In this document: piece after piece, positions 35,480 through 45,264 of the stretch
How the letters are laid out: each line of letters starts with the position of its first letter
Numbering within the stretch: position 1 is the stretch's first letter
Origin: Ischnura elegans
Lineage: Eukaryota > Arthropoda > Insecta > Odonata > Coenagrionidae
NCBI RefSeq assembly: GCF_921293095.1
Contig: NC_060257.1
Coordinates: 57,200,968 to 57,264,967, forward strand
Reading direction: 5' to 3'
Length of the DNA stretch: 64,000 bases
Made by a program: the position numbers and the translations under genes
Notes under the pieces: model-generated
The model's database searches: none
Seen by the model: only the letters and a program-made list of their open reading frames with translations
Told to the model about the DNA's origin: nothing

Positions 35480-36220
35480 AGTTGTATGTATGTATGTACT
35501 TTAGTATCTTAACGACCGGTTACCCGCCATACTTGTATGAGAAATTCATTAGAAAATCTGAGGTTCATGATATACCTACCCGAAATCATAACATTGACCT
35601 CCATATACCAAAACATCACACGCCTCATATGAACAAATCATTCATAGTAACCGCCTCACAAATATGGAACTCTCTCCCAGCCCAAATAAGAAGCAGTACA
35701 AATATCAATAGGTTCAAACACAGCACATATGGGTTTCTGAAGAATGCCTCCTTATCCCCAAGTTAAATTTCTTTTGTTTTTATTCACTTTCTTATGTTCA
35801 TATTTCTTGTTTATATTCACTTTCTTATGTTCATATTTCTTGTTTATATTCACTTTCTTGTGCTCATATTTCTTGTTTATATTCACTTTCTTATGTTCAT
35901 ATTTCTTGTTTATATTCACTTTCTTATGCTCATATCTCTTGTTCATATTTCTTTTGTTTGTCACCTTAAATTTTGTAATTAGTGTGTTATATCGAAGTGC
36001 GATTATTTATTATTATTTTTTTTGTCGAAAATATTGTATTGTTTCTTTCATGTACTAGGCGATATGCACTGTTCACATTTGACTGTATATGTATATATAT
36101 TTATTTACTTTTTCTTTTATTTATCTATCTCAATGTGAAATGTAGAAAGATGTACTTATATTTTCTCACGGGCCCCAGTGCCTACGAAAATAAACGATAT
36201 TATTATTATTATTATTATTT
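35480..36220 (+). pseudogene. LINE 3' end with minisatellite in its 3' UTR
   Basis: The frame reads YLYEKFIRKSEVHDIPTRNH, SFIVTASQIWNSLPAQIR, SSTNINRFKHSTYGFLKN. W-N-S-L-P-x-x-I-R-x-x-x-x-x-x-x-F is the typical end of jockey/CR1-group proteins. A 33-bp tandem repeat (35781-35960) lies in the 3' UTR, and the element ends AAATAAACG plus a TTA-type tail. Confidence 0.78.
35781..35960 (+). repeat. 33-bp tandem repeat, about 5.5 units
   Basis: The unit is TATTCACTTTCTTATGTTCA followed by TATTTCTTGTTTA. Its length is a multiple of 3, which creates long open frames on both strands (FTFLCSYFLFI repeats); these are not genes. Confidence 0.9.
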
Positions 36221-36239
36221 TAGCATGTGAATTCTATAA

Positions 36240-37075
36240 GATCAGTGTTTTTTTTAATTTTGCTATCTTATTTATCTTATAGGGCTTCTACTTTGCTTTA
36301 TTGTGCCATTATTTTGCGTAATTATGCTCAGTAATCCGCCACTGATCTGTCGACGTAAATGCGGAAAGTAAAAGGCTGCATAGAGCGTGTCGAAACAGAT
36401 AACTACTATAAGGGTCAAGTTTCTATGTCATCTAGTGGGGCAGAGAAGCGAAAAAAAACTCGCGCTCTGCCTATCAGATGCGCGCTCTACGGAAGGTTAA
36501 AAATGTTTTTCTATTAGCACGGAAATTGAAACTTTGCAGAGTAGTTGTAAAAACATTATGATCGTAGGTCAATACATTATGGTACTGAGGCGATCGAAGA
36601 GTATCTCTCTGCATCCTCTTCAACTGGCTTTTTGTACATGTGGTGTAAATATCTCGAGGTAACTTTATTATCCTACATATTCACAAAAATTCGACGAAAG
36701 AAAGGGTCCTCCATTTTGTATCCTGTCGGCCGCAAATACTACAAATAAGTCGTGAAAGTTGATGAAAATGAACGATAACAAGCAGTTCAAAAATATTGTA
36801 AATTTTTTGTCGCTATTGAATTACTAAAAAATATCTACCATTAGTTTTAACGTGACGAATTTCGAAAAAAATGTAATGCGTGTAATTTTGCGAAATATGT
36901 TCTACGTGGAGGCTATGTATTTTATTTAGTAACCTGTGAAAATCTGTTTCCATCAATACATCCATTAATGAAACGTGCCTTTATCGGCTTTTTGAATTTC
37001 TCTGGCGTTGATAATTTTTGGCTCCACCTTCAATTCCTAGGAGTACAATTTTGTGGAGATTCTTGAATCACGAGG
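36240..37075. other. No recognisable gene
   Basis: AT-rich, no motif-bearing frame, no RNA gene and no paired termini recognised. Confidence 0.35.
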
Positions 37076-37079
37076 CCAC

Positions 37080-37800
37080 TTCTAGTGCAGAACTCCGTCC
37101 GTCGTATAGGACGTTAATCCGCAGTCCACTCGGCATCTTTCGCTAAGAGCTGGCTAATGCAGACACCGGGTTTCTCTTCATCCTTCTTTACTTCCTTAAA
37201 ACCGTGAATAAGCCATGAATTTCGTCTACCGTGAATAAGCCATGAATTTCGTCTACCGTGAAAAAACCGGGAAATAGCAGTGAAATTCGTCATGAAACCT
37301 TAAAAACCTCTCAAACTTGATTTTAGATCAACTATAGACGGATCAAAAGAAAAATAGGTCCGTCACTCGCAGATTATATCCTCGCATTTATCTACACACG
37401 CATATTCGAAGCGCAAATATTGGCCCGTGTGTCATTACGGCACACAGACCTTAAGGCTGTGATTGGACGACCTTTAACCAAAGTGATCATTAACCCTGGG
37501 GAGAAATCAGACACCTCTTCACTTCCCTGTCACCCTCCGTTTTCTCACTCACAACCTTTAGCCGGCCCTAAATTTTACTAACGATAGGCGACGTCATAAG
37601 AGCACTTTCATTGCTGCGTTTTGCATTCCTGGCGTTTATCGCTTTTGCTATATTTTTAGTTAACGTGCGGTCAGTGATTTTTGTGGTCAATATTTCTTCC
37701 TGAAATGGCTTATCAAACAAACCGTGAATTTGACCCAATTTAGACCGTGAAAACCTGGAAAGAACCGTGAATTTAGTTCGACTTGGAACCCTGTGGTGCA
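37080..37800. repeat. Composite repeat with CCGTGAATTT words
   Basis: 37110-37190 (GGACGTTAATCCGCAGTC, GACACCGGGTTTCTCTTC) resembles 59030-59100 (GGACGTTAAACCGTGGCC, CGACGCCGGGTC). At 37201 a 27-bp unit ACCGTGAATAAGCCATGAAT is tandemly doubled. CCGTGAATTT words recur to 37790, ending GGAACCCTG, which could be a hAT terminus (CAGGGTTCC in complement) whose partner I could not find. Confidence 0.45.
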
Positions 37801-37849
37801 AATAAACTCAGCTGTCGGTCGCCTCCTCCAAATATCTTACCATACCATG

Positions 37850-38257
37850 CTCCTAACAAACTTTGGGGTTGACCCATCAATTACTACGGAAGTACTACGG
37901 AAGATCAGATCATATAAATAAAATAAGAGAGATAGATTGTAGAATAGACAGATTCCGAATGTCATTTTTTCCACGATCAATAAGAGATTATAACGGCAGC
38001 AATAGAACTCGTAAATAGATTGCATGACTTGTAGTGTAGCCTACTAACCTATGTAAAAATTAATGCATGTTTCTTAATTCAATTATTATTTCTAACAGCA
38101 TATAGTAGTATAGTTTGTTAGTATACGGGACGTTTTTGGACGGTGTGGTGTGCATGTGGGAGTCCAAATGCATGCTGCATGCTGGTGATTGATCACCCCC
38201 TGCCAAACACCCTAGAGGTGGCTCGCAGGGTATTATGTAGATGTAGATGTTGATAGC
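37850..38257 (+). pseudogene. LINE C-terminus with ATGTAG-type end
   Basis: The frame gives IREIDCRIDRFRMSFFPRSI, RDYNGSNRTRK and a stop. FFPRSIRDYN is the conserved last block of this LINE group. The 3' end is CCCCCTGCCAAACACCCTAG to ATTATGTAGATGTAGATG. Confidence 0.75.
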
Positions 38258-38734
38258 TATTTGTTTTAGGTAAAATAAGTTCGTTATCTGTAGTTACCTA
38301 AAAATTTCCAGCGTTGACAAGCTGGCTGGCTTGATCTTGGTCCAATAAGCCCGCCGTAGTCTCATAGCCGCCTGTCTACCAGATGTCAACTTCCAACGCC
38401 CAGACACCGCGGAGAAACCATCCATTAGGACATTTTCGTGACAGGTGCGAATAAATTATGACAGCCGTAGGGTTTTGCTTGCCAAAACGTCGTACCCAAA
38501 GACCCCAGATAGTCTTCGCTCGTTGTCACGAAGTATGTCAATTAAGTGAGCTCTCCTACGTGGCTCATTTTTTTTTTTTAACCAACTGTCGTCCCGATTT
38601 GCGATGCAGAACAGAGATTTCAAGGAGCCAAAATCAGAAGCGTTTTAATTCCTGGTGTCGGCGCTATCTACCGATTCGATCGATGGATTTTTCTTCCTCG
38701 TAGGAAAATCCACTAGGATCGGTAGAATATTAAT

Positions 38735-39015
38735 AGCGTAGGCTTGGTTTCGTTAGTAGTAGGACCCGCCCGCCTTGTGACGGTGCGGGATTCCTCGTCC
38801 CTTCCCTTCCTTCCCTATCCCCTCCCCGGAGGCGTCGTCGGGCTTCCGTCGCGGCGGCGCCTCCTTCCTTGTTCCTTCCCGTCCTTCCCCTTCTGGGTGC
38901 AGAGGAGAAAAGCTAGCGCTTACAGTCCCTGCCCCAGGAGTGTATCCCCGCGAGCCCGCCCTAGGGTCTCGTTTCCACTGATGTCGGCGCTCTGTCTTGA
39001 TACACATCTAGTGGA
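38735..39015 (+). mobile_element. GC-rich SINE-like element, copy 2
   Basis: It matches the minus strand of 18021-18295: AGCGTAGGCTTGGTTTCGTT, CCCTCCCCGGAGGCG, GGCGGCGCCTCCTTCC. No target duplication was identified. The open frames inside it on both strands are accidental. Confidence 0.65.
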
Positions 39016-39094
39016 CTGCAGATTTTCGTAGTCAGTTCCTGCCTCTCAAAATACCATTGAGGAGAAATTCAGTGAAGACTAATGTGTGTATAGT

Positions 39095-39260
39095 GTGTTG
39101 TTTTATAGAAGTGAAACATGGTCAAGCACAGAGGGGAAAAGTAGAGGCTTTTGAGCTATTGTGTTTTGATAGGATGTGCAAAATGATTTGGACAATAGAG
39201 TGGCCAATGAAGTAGTTTCGAGAGAAGGGAACTTTAATAAATCTGTGGAGAAATTTAATA
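39095..39260 (+). pseudogene. RTE-like LINE fragment
   Basis: Two frames give LFYRSETWSS, then KVEAFELLCFDRMCKMIWTI and REKGTLINLWRNLINK: the S-E-T-W, EAFE-x-x-C-x-RM-x-K block of RTE-like C-terminal regions. A frameshift separates the parts. Confidence 0.6.
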
Positions 39261-39339
39261 AATAAATGATAAAAAGAGATATAAAAAAATCACGCTTTCT
39301 CTAAAAACTACTGATTAGGTTTATTAGAAATAAGTGCAT

Positions 39340-39935
39340 GAATGACTGAACCCACGTTTTTATCTCCGAGTATTGTAAAGCTTATTTTTTACTATTTAGT
39401 TCATTTTATTCTATTTTCGAAAAAAGCGTGTTTTTATTTTTATTTTCCTCTTTTTTGTAAAGATATATCGTGAGTTTTGAATTAATTTTTTTGATTCATT
39501 TTAAGAATATTTTCAAAATTTTATAAACTTGAGGCCTATTAGGCTGTCAAAAAATTCGTATTATAAAGTGCGAAATAGCAAAGCCTAAAACGATGCCAGA
39601 CTTGTTAATTCAACTTATTTATTACCCTTACCACAGGATTCAGCACATATTGGCCATTTTACACGTCCAAAATATGTAACAATTACACGTTCGCGAACGT
39701 GCATGCTATGGGTAGGGGCATCCCACGTAGGCGAAACTCAAACCCGAAACCTCTAGTTTGGTGGGGAAGGACTTTACCCCACCGCCAAAGTAAACAATAT
39801 TTTAAAAATTTAAGGAAAACAATCGCCTATTCCAGGATTCTAACCTGTAATCTTCTTGCCGCTTGGCAGACGTCTTAACTGTTTCGCCAGATGAAAAAAG
39901 TAATTGTGAAGAATGAAATAAATAATGCTTGCCCT
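39340..39935. repeat. Interspersed repeat copy 2 with inserted tRNA-like SINE
   Basis: 39340-39610 and 39830-39930 match 17275-17525 and 17150-17260. Between them, minus-strand 39800-39650 has GGCGGTGGGGTAAAGTCCTT and GGTTTCGGGTTTGAGTTTCG, a tRNA-like SINE related to 10345-10531. A second tRNA-like unit is in 39895-39830 (minus), B box GGTTAGAATCC. Confidence 0.6.
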
Positions 39936-39974
39936 AAATCCGAGCAAGCTCTTCAAATGTTAATAGGGTGTTTT

Positions 39975-40556
39975 CCTAATTTTTAATTGCCTAAATCGAA
40001 AGATTATTACTCCTGGAGTACATATTTCACGCTTTTAGATTTTTAAATGACGATATCTATTTTTCGCGATTTAATGAAAAGTGAAAATTTTCAAGAGCGC
40101 GAAAACGCAACGGCTAAGCATGAATGCTGGGAAACGATGTACGCTGCTTGCTGCCGAGCATGGCGGTAGCGTGGAGTACCCTGCTAGCAGGTAACGCTTG
40201 GTTTAAATAAGGATTATTAATACCCTATCAAACTAAGGAAACTTTCCGACTTTTGGCAATTTTAATAGGTGATTGTTAAGAGATGTTTGCCTGAGCTCTG
40301 TGCCTCATGTATGCAGTGGTAATCTCAGACGATGTAAAAATTCCATCAACTCGTATATCATCTAGGTCCCGGTGACGTCAAGTTGAACGGAATCGCATGG
40401 GCGCCAATGTGGCCTTTTTCAAATGAAGTTAAAATTGACCATTAACATTCGTCTAAACTGGGATTTCTAAAACCAAATAAATTGTATATTATGAATACAC
40501 TAATGGTGACAATCGCAATCAATGCCTTTCGTTTTCTTTGATGAAGGAAATTAACC
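39975..40556 (+). repeat. Interspersed repeat family A, direct copy
   Basis: Reverse-complement partner of 18490-19150, ending AATCAATGCCTTTCGTTTTC, TTTGATGAAGGAAAT. Similar identity along its length, no frame. Confidence 0.75.
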
Positions 40557-40589
40557 CATTTTCAAAAATTGAGGCTCATAATGCCTCCG

Positions 40590-40735
40590 AAGACTTTGGA
40601 ATAGTGTAAGAATGGATTGTCATCTGGTTCTGACCTGTACAGAAAATTTCAAGCCGATCCGACCACGAGATGTGGGTGAAAATTCCATTACAAGATTCCA
40701 TCGATGAAACAGACAAACCCAGTTAAGAAAAATCC
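40590..40735 (+). repeat. Copy of the 19405-19560 repeat
   Basis: Shared GTAAGAATGGATT, TCATCTGGTT, AGATTCCATCGATGAAACAG and AGTTAA-GAAAA. Confidence 0.65.
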
Positions 40736-40850
40736 TGTTAAAATAGTATTCAATGTTGTTGTAGAACAAAGCAGTTTACAGGGACACCGCATGAATTGGT
40801 GTAACGAACGTTCTAATTGATTCCCAGGCAATTAGTCAATTCATATGGAG

Positions 40851-41059
40851 TATGGTCTTAGGTTTTCCCGGCGTATCAGCTGCAGAAATTTTTTCGGTTT
40901 TTCCACCTGTTGATGTTTTCCATGTCTCCCGACGTTCCGAGCAGCGACTTGCTTCGGGAAGATTCGGAAGATCCCCTGAGGATGAACAGCAAGTCGCTGC
41001 TCGAAACGTCGGGACACATGGAAAACATCAACCGGTGGAAAACACGAGAAAATTTTCTG
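40851..41059. mobile_element. Foldback element B (hairpin with loop)
   Basis: A 209-bp insertion between identical 14-bp repeats CAATTCATATGGAG (40837-40850 and 41060-41073). The head TTTTCCCGGCGTAT precedes arms 40881-40953 and 40988-41061, which pair with only a few mismatches around a 34-nt loop. Arms carry TTTTCCACCGGTTGATG and CCCGACGTTTCGAGCAG, and the loop has CCTGAGGATG. Confidence 0.87.
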
Positions 41060-41332
41060 CAATTCATATGGAGGTAGGTTTAGGAAATAATCAACGCAGT
41101 AGATTATTTTATTTAATTTTTATTTATAAAAAAAATACAAATGTACTCTCACAAAATATGAATCATACTGTAGCACACTTAAGGAGAAGTAAAAGTAACG
41201 ACCAAAATTAATACTTTCGCGACTTTCTTTTCTTGTTTGTTAAGTTGATCATGTGTTTGGAAGAGTTCTTTTAAAATCCATCATGATCCTCTTTTTGTAA
41301 CTGTACGTCATGCGTTAACTTTGTATGTTACA

Positions 41333-41830
41333 TAGGGTGACCAGACTTCGGGATTAGTCCGGACGTGTGTTCCTTTTTAAATGTTCGTCCGGTTTCCGGG
41401 AGGATTTTTAAAGTATCGGAAAAAGTCATCCTTCCGGGATATCATGATTACCAATTTACATTGTAAATCTGTTGATAGCCATTCAAAACTTCTAAAAAAA
41501 ACTTCTGAATATTACTTCAGTTTACCACGGCACTTTACATCTGTAGAAATTGTATTTTCTCTAATTTTACCTCAGTGGATTGCTGAGAGAAACAAATTAA
41601 ACATAGTCTCAGTAAAAAAATCATTAATAAAAGTCCTGTTGAAAATGCAAAAATTGCTTGAAAAAGTTAGATCCGCGGAAAAATATACAAAATCTTGGTG
41701 CCAATAAATTTTTACATTTCTTAACAATGAAATTGTCGTTATTTTTCTAGTGTCCTGCTTTTTATCTCTTTATCCTCCTTTTTCATTCTGTGCTTCCCTT
41801 TTTTTCACATCTTGGTATCTGATCACCCTA
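41333..41830 (+). mobile_element. hAT relic with TAGGGTGACCAGA ends
   Basis: Ends TAGGGTGACCAGAC and, in complement, TAGGGTGATCAGATACC. Flanking 8-mers ATGTTACA (41325-41332) and GTGTTGCA (41831-41838) match at 6 of 8. It contains a truncated hAT C-terminal frame on the plus strand. Confidence 0.75.
41381..41707 (+). pseudogene. hAT transposase C-terminal fragment
   Basis: The open frame has YYFSLPRHFTSVEIVFSLIL, PQWIAERNKLNIVSVKKSLI and LLEKVRSAEKYTKSW. Spacing and residues (S-V-E-x-V-FS, W-x-x-ERNKLN-x-x-SVK) fit the hAT dimerisation domain. The catalytic core is absent, so this is a deletion derivative; its open frame of 108 residues could still be translated. Confidence 0.72.
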
Positions 41831-41839
41831 GTGTTGCAC

Positions 41840-44120
41840 AATTTTTTTATCGTGAAATGTATCCTTTAAGAGATGCATGACAGAATAAATTAGGTACCTT
41901 AAACAATAAAATAGGTAACATGCTTTCAACCTTAGAGAAAAGCGGTAATGAAATAGTGTTCAGTTTTATTTCAACTTGATCTGATAGACTTTTGCTAATA
42001 CCAATCAGTAATTTATAATAGTATAAGACGGTTCAAACCGAAAACAATCTCGGGCAAACTATCAACGATATTTACATTAAATAGATCTTAAAACTAAAAC
42101 TTACTAAAGAAAATCATAACAAAGAAGTTCTTGTACATACATTACGTGTGTGGGAGCCTCTCTCCTTAGCTATTTTTATTTAACGATTATAGTCAACGAT
42201 TTAAAGAGATAGGTGTTGCTTACCTCTTGTTGGAGATGATTTGGTAAAGAGGTGCAATCAATGTATATCTTTCAAAATATCTGTTGGAACGTAACAGGAT
42301 TAATATTTTTCCGATTCAAGGTATAATTTGTCTGGAGTAAGGATAGATTATCTGCTAAAATACTGTGCCTTGAAAGAAACTCGAAAAATTCTGTCATAAA
42401 CCAACATAAAGACCAGCCTAGTGTAGAGACCCAAATATTCTGTCTACTTAGTGATGACAATCTACGTGGTGCATCGAAATTTGAAACATTAAACTACCAT
42501 GACTACTTTCATAAGATTAACTTTTTATCCTCTAAACTTTGAGAAGATGGTGGATGCACGAGTCAGCCGCTTCTGGAGCTCAGATGACGGAAAAATGATG
42601 CTCTCCGCCGGCACTGTAATTTATTGAGCTGTTTATTTTCATTCCAATCGGCAACTAGCAGAAAAACGTTTAAAAATGGAATTTCAATGAACATTTTAAG
42701 GGTTTTGCATGTACAATTACAACAAATGCTGCAATGACTATGATACGTCGCCCTTACCGTCGCTATTCTTAGGCAATAAACTTTGGAATCTAATTCATCA
42801 TACACTTAAGGCTTCTTTCAGCACCACATAAAACCTGTAAACTGCAAAAAGTTTTTTTTTAGTATGAGGCAGCAATAAGTAACTGAAAAATTGTTGGTGA
42901 AAATTTTTAAACTTATTAAAGGGTAAAAGATTACATGCTAATGTCATATCTTGAAGCCAGTAGGGCTGGCTATGCCAACTCATTTGGCGATGGAATGACT
43001 TTAACCTCGTTTACTTCACTCTTATAAGGGACGCAATTTCTTCATACTCCTTGGTATCAATTTTTTAACGACGTCGTCTCGGGCCCTAAGTATGAAAAAA
43101 CTTATCCTTGCTAAAATTCCATCAAGCTACCCAAACGGGAGTTCAAGCATATTGATATTTAAGACCTGCTCGTGCGACAGAACGTTAGTGGTTTAGTCCT
43201 ATTCTTGGTAGACTGATAAAGTTGTACACAATGGAATAACGATCACCTTTTAATACTCAAACATAGCTCCTCAAGCCCGGTAGGCAGGGCTTGGACCGTT
43301 ACGTTTTAGTTATAAAACGAAAGTGGTAAAGTCCCATGCGAGTGAAATGAGTCTTTAAGGGAGAAAACTTTTGGGAAATATTTAATCGGAGTATTTATGT
43401 TAGTTTTTTCGATTTTAAATCAATTTAAAGCAAAGTGATCAACAGAAAAAATCTGTAATGTGCATTAATTCCTTCATTTGTGCTCATATATAACTCTGTC
43501 CTCTTCGTAAGTTGGCCGGGTGCTCAGTTATCAAGTTCTCCTTTGGTATAGGATGTCGCAATTCCTAGGCGTTAAACTTGCCCTTGTCTCACCCTTGACA
43601 GACGTTTGGAACGCACGAAGAGAAATTCCTTTTCAATAAAACAGGATTACTCACGTCGAAATATTTGTCTGTTGATAAATTTATAGCAGCCTTGGCTCAG
43701 TTTTCTCCTGGACGACACTGCAACGCGATCACAAATTCAATGGTCACAGCCTTCTGTCTGAGAAGATTATTGAAATCTCCCTCTAGCATACTTGAACGAG
43801 TCCGAAGCCGTTGAAGTAAAGGCTGACAAAATACATTATCACACACACTCACTCATCGCATTTTTATCATACCGTTAAACTCACTTTTGGAAGGGTTACT
43901 TGATAGCCTAAAGTGGAATGTCTGGCAAATTTTTTGCCACCATCGATGCTTCCGCGGCATAAAATGATACTTCACTGGGAAGGGAAAACAAAGTCACGAA
44001 CAGCACTTGTGGACGTGATTGACAGGTGTATTTTTATAATTGATTTATAAATTTCTTGAATAATGAAACTTCGGGGTTTTCTCGTCAGCCTTCGTTAATT
44101 CTCGTGCTAGTGAGAAATTT
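41840..44120. other. Intergenic, no recognisable gene
   Basis: More than 2 kb with only short frames on either strand, no paired termini and no tRNA-like unit. It lies downstream of the NRF-6-like gene, so part may be its 3' UTR; no clear poly(A) signal near the stop supports an end point. Confidence 0.4.
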
Positions 44121-44149
44121 TGTGGAACAGGAGATGTAGGTGCGGAAGG

Positions 44150-44955
44150 TATGCTCACCAGATGTTGCCATGTCTTCCGCGATTCATGAATAAGGAAGAA
44201 AACTCTCGTAAACTCTTCGACGTATCACGTAAACGCGGCGACACTGCTAGTAGGGTGCTGGTGTTCACACGACAAAAGCTAGGGTAAAAATGAGCTTTCG
44301 GTGGAAGGAATTTCCCAGCTACTTTCGTATTGCTGTCACTGAAGATGAAGTCACTGCCATATGTTCCCATGTCTACCGCGATTTGTGAATAAGGAAGAAG
44401 GTTTTCACGCAAGCACTTCGGCGTGTGATTTAAACGTGGCAACACTGCGAGTAGGGTGCTTGTGTCCACATGATGAAAGGTAAGGTAAAACTGAACTTTT
44501 GGGGGAAGGAATTTCCCAGCTACTTTCGTATTGTTGTCACTGAAGATGAAATCACCGCCAGGTGTTGCCATGTCTACCGCGATTTGTGAATAAGGAAGAA
44601 GGCTTTCGCGCAAGCACTTCGGCGTGTGAATTAAACGTGGCAACACTGCGAGTAGGGTGCTTTTGTCCACATGATGAAAGGTAAGGTAAAACTTAACTTT
44701 CGGGGGAAGGAATTTCCATTCCAAGTTCGTACTGTTGCAAATGAAGACGAAATCAAAACCAGATGTTGCCACGCCTACCGCGATTCATGAATAAGTAAGG
44801 AAATTCTCACGCAATCACTTCGGCTTGTGTCGTAATTGTGGCAACACTGTTTATAGGGTGCTGGTGTTCACATGACGAAAGGTAACGTGAAACTGAACTT
44901 TCGTAGTAGGGAATTTCCCACCCGCGTTCGTATTGTTGCAACTGAAGATGAAACC
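44150..44955 (-). repeat. 201-bp tandem array, about 4 units
   Basis: Units recur at 199-201 bp (CTACCGCG marks at 44374, 44575, 44776 and a variant at 44175). Because 201 is 67 codons, the minus strand stays open for 205 codons (44772-44155) with repeats such as VAGKFLPPKVQFYLTFHHVD and STLLAVLPRL. There is no signal peptide, known domain or splice link, so I treat it as a tandem repeat next to the 3' end of the NRF-6-like gene. Confidence 0.85.
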
Positions 44956-45090
44956 TCCGGATTCAATGAAGCCTCTTAATCTTCCCGCATGCCAACACAT
45001 TGTTTTGAAAAAGGACTATGTTGCGGATTTGCCTCGATGTTCCACGTCAACAGTAATAGTCAGTCGATTTGCAGCCGTTTCGTGCGGCGT

Positions 45091-45264
45091 TCAAGATGAT
45101 AATGTCGTGCTACTGGCATTCTTGGAACGCTCCTCTTCTTCTCGAAGTTTCTTCTTGATCGGGTGGATGAACTCAAGGAGGCGGATAGAAGGAGCCTCGA
45201 TGGACATTGAGACGACGAAGGCCAACATGTAGGACGACAGAATGAAGCCGCCGATGGTCATCAC
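45091..45264 (-). CDS. NRF-6-like gene, last coding exon and stop
   Basis: The acceptor is GATTTTTTCTCAG. It encodes VMTIGGFILSSYMLAFVV then SMSIEAPSIRLLEF and the charged tail KKKLREEEERSKNASS, stopping at TGA (45093-45091). The E-AP-x-x-LE motif closes the final membrane segment in this family. No convincing poly(A) signal is visible close downstream on this strand. A 201-bp tandem array begins about 135 bp below the stop. Confidence 0.94.
   Translation of the reverse strand: MMTIGGFILSSYMLAFVVSMSIEAPSIRLLEFIHPIKKKLREEEERSKNASSTTLSS

Noticed and set aside
35744..36058. Phe/Leu-rich 104-residue frame resembling a membrane protein
   Set aside because: Both this and the minus-strand Lys-rich frame come from a 33-bp tandem repeat inside a LINE 3' UTR.
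44155..44772. 205-residue open frame on the minus strand as a gene
   Set aside because: It is explained by a 201-bp tandem repeat whose period is a multiple of three; no known domain, no splice-consistent context.
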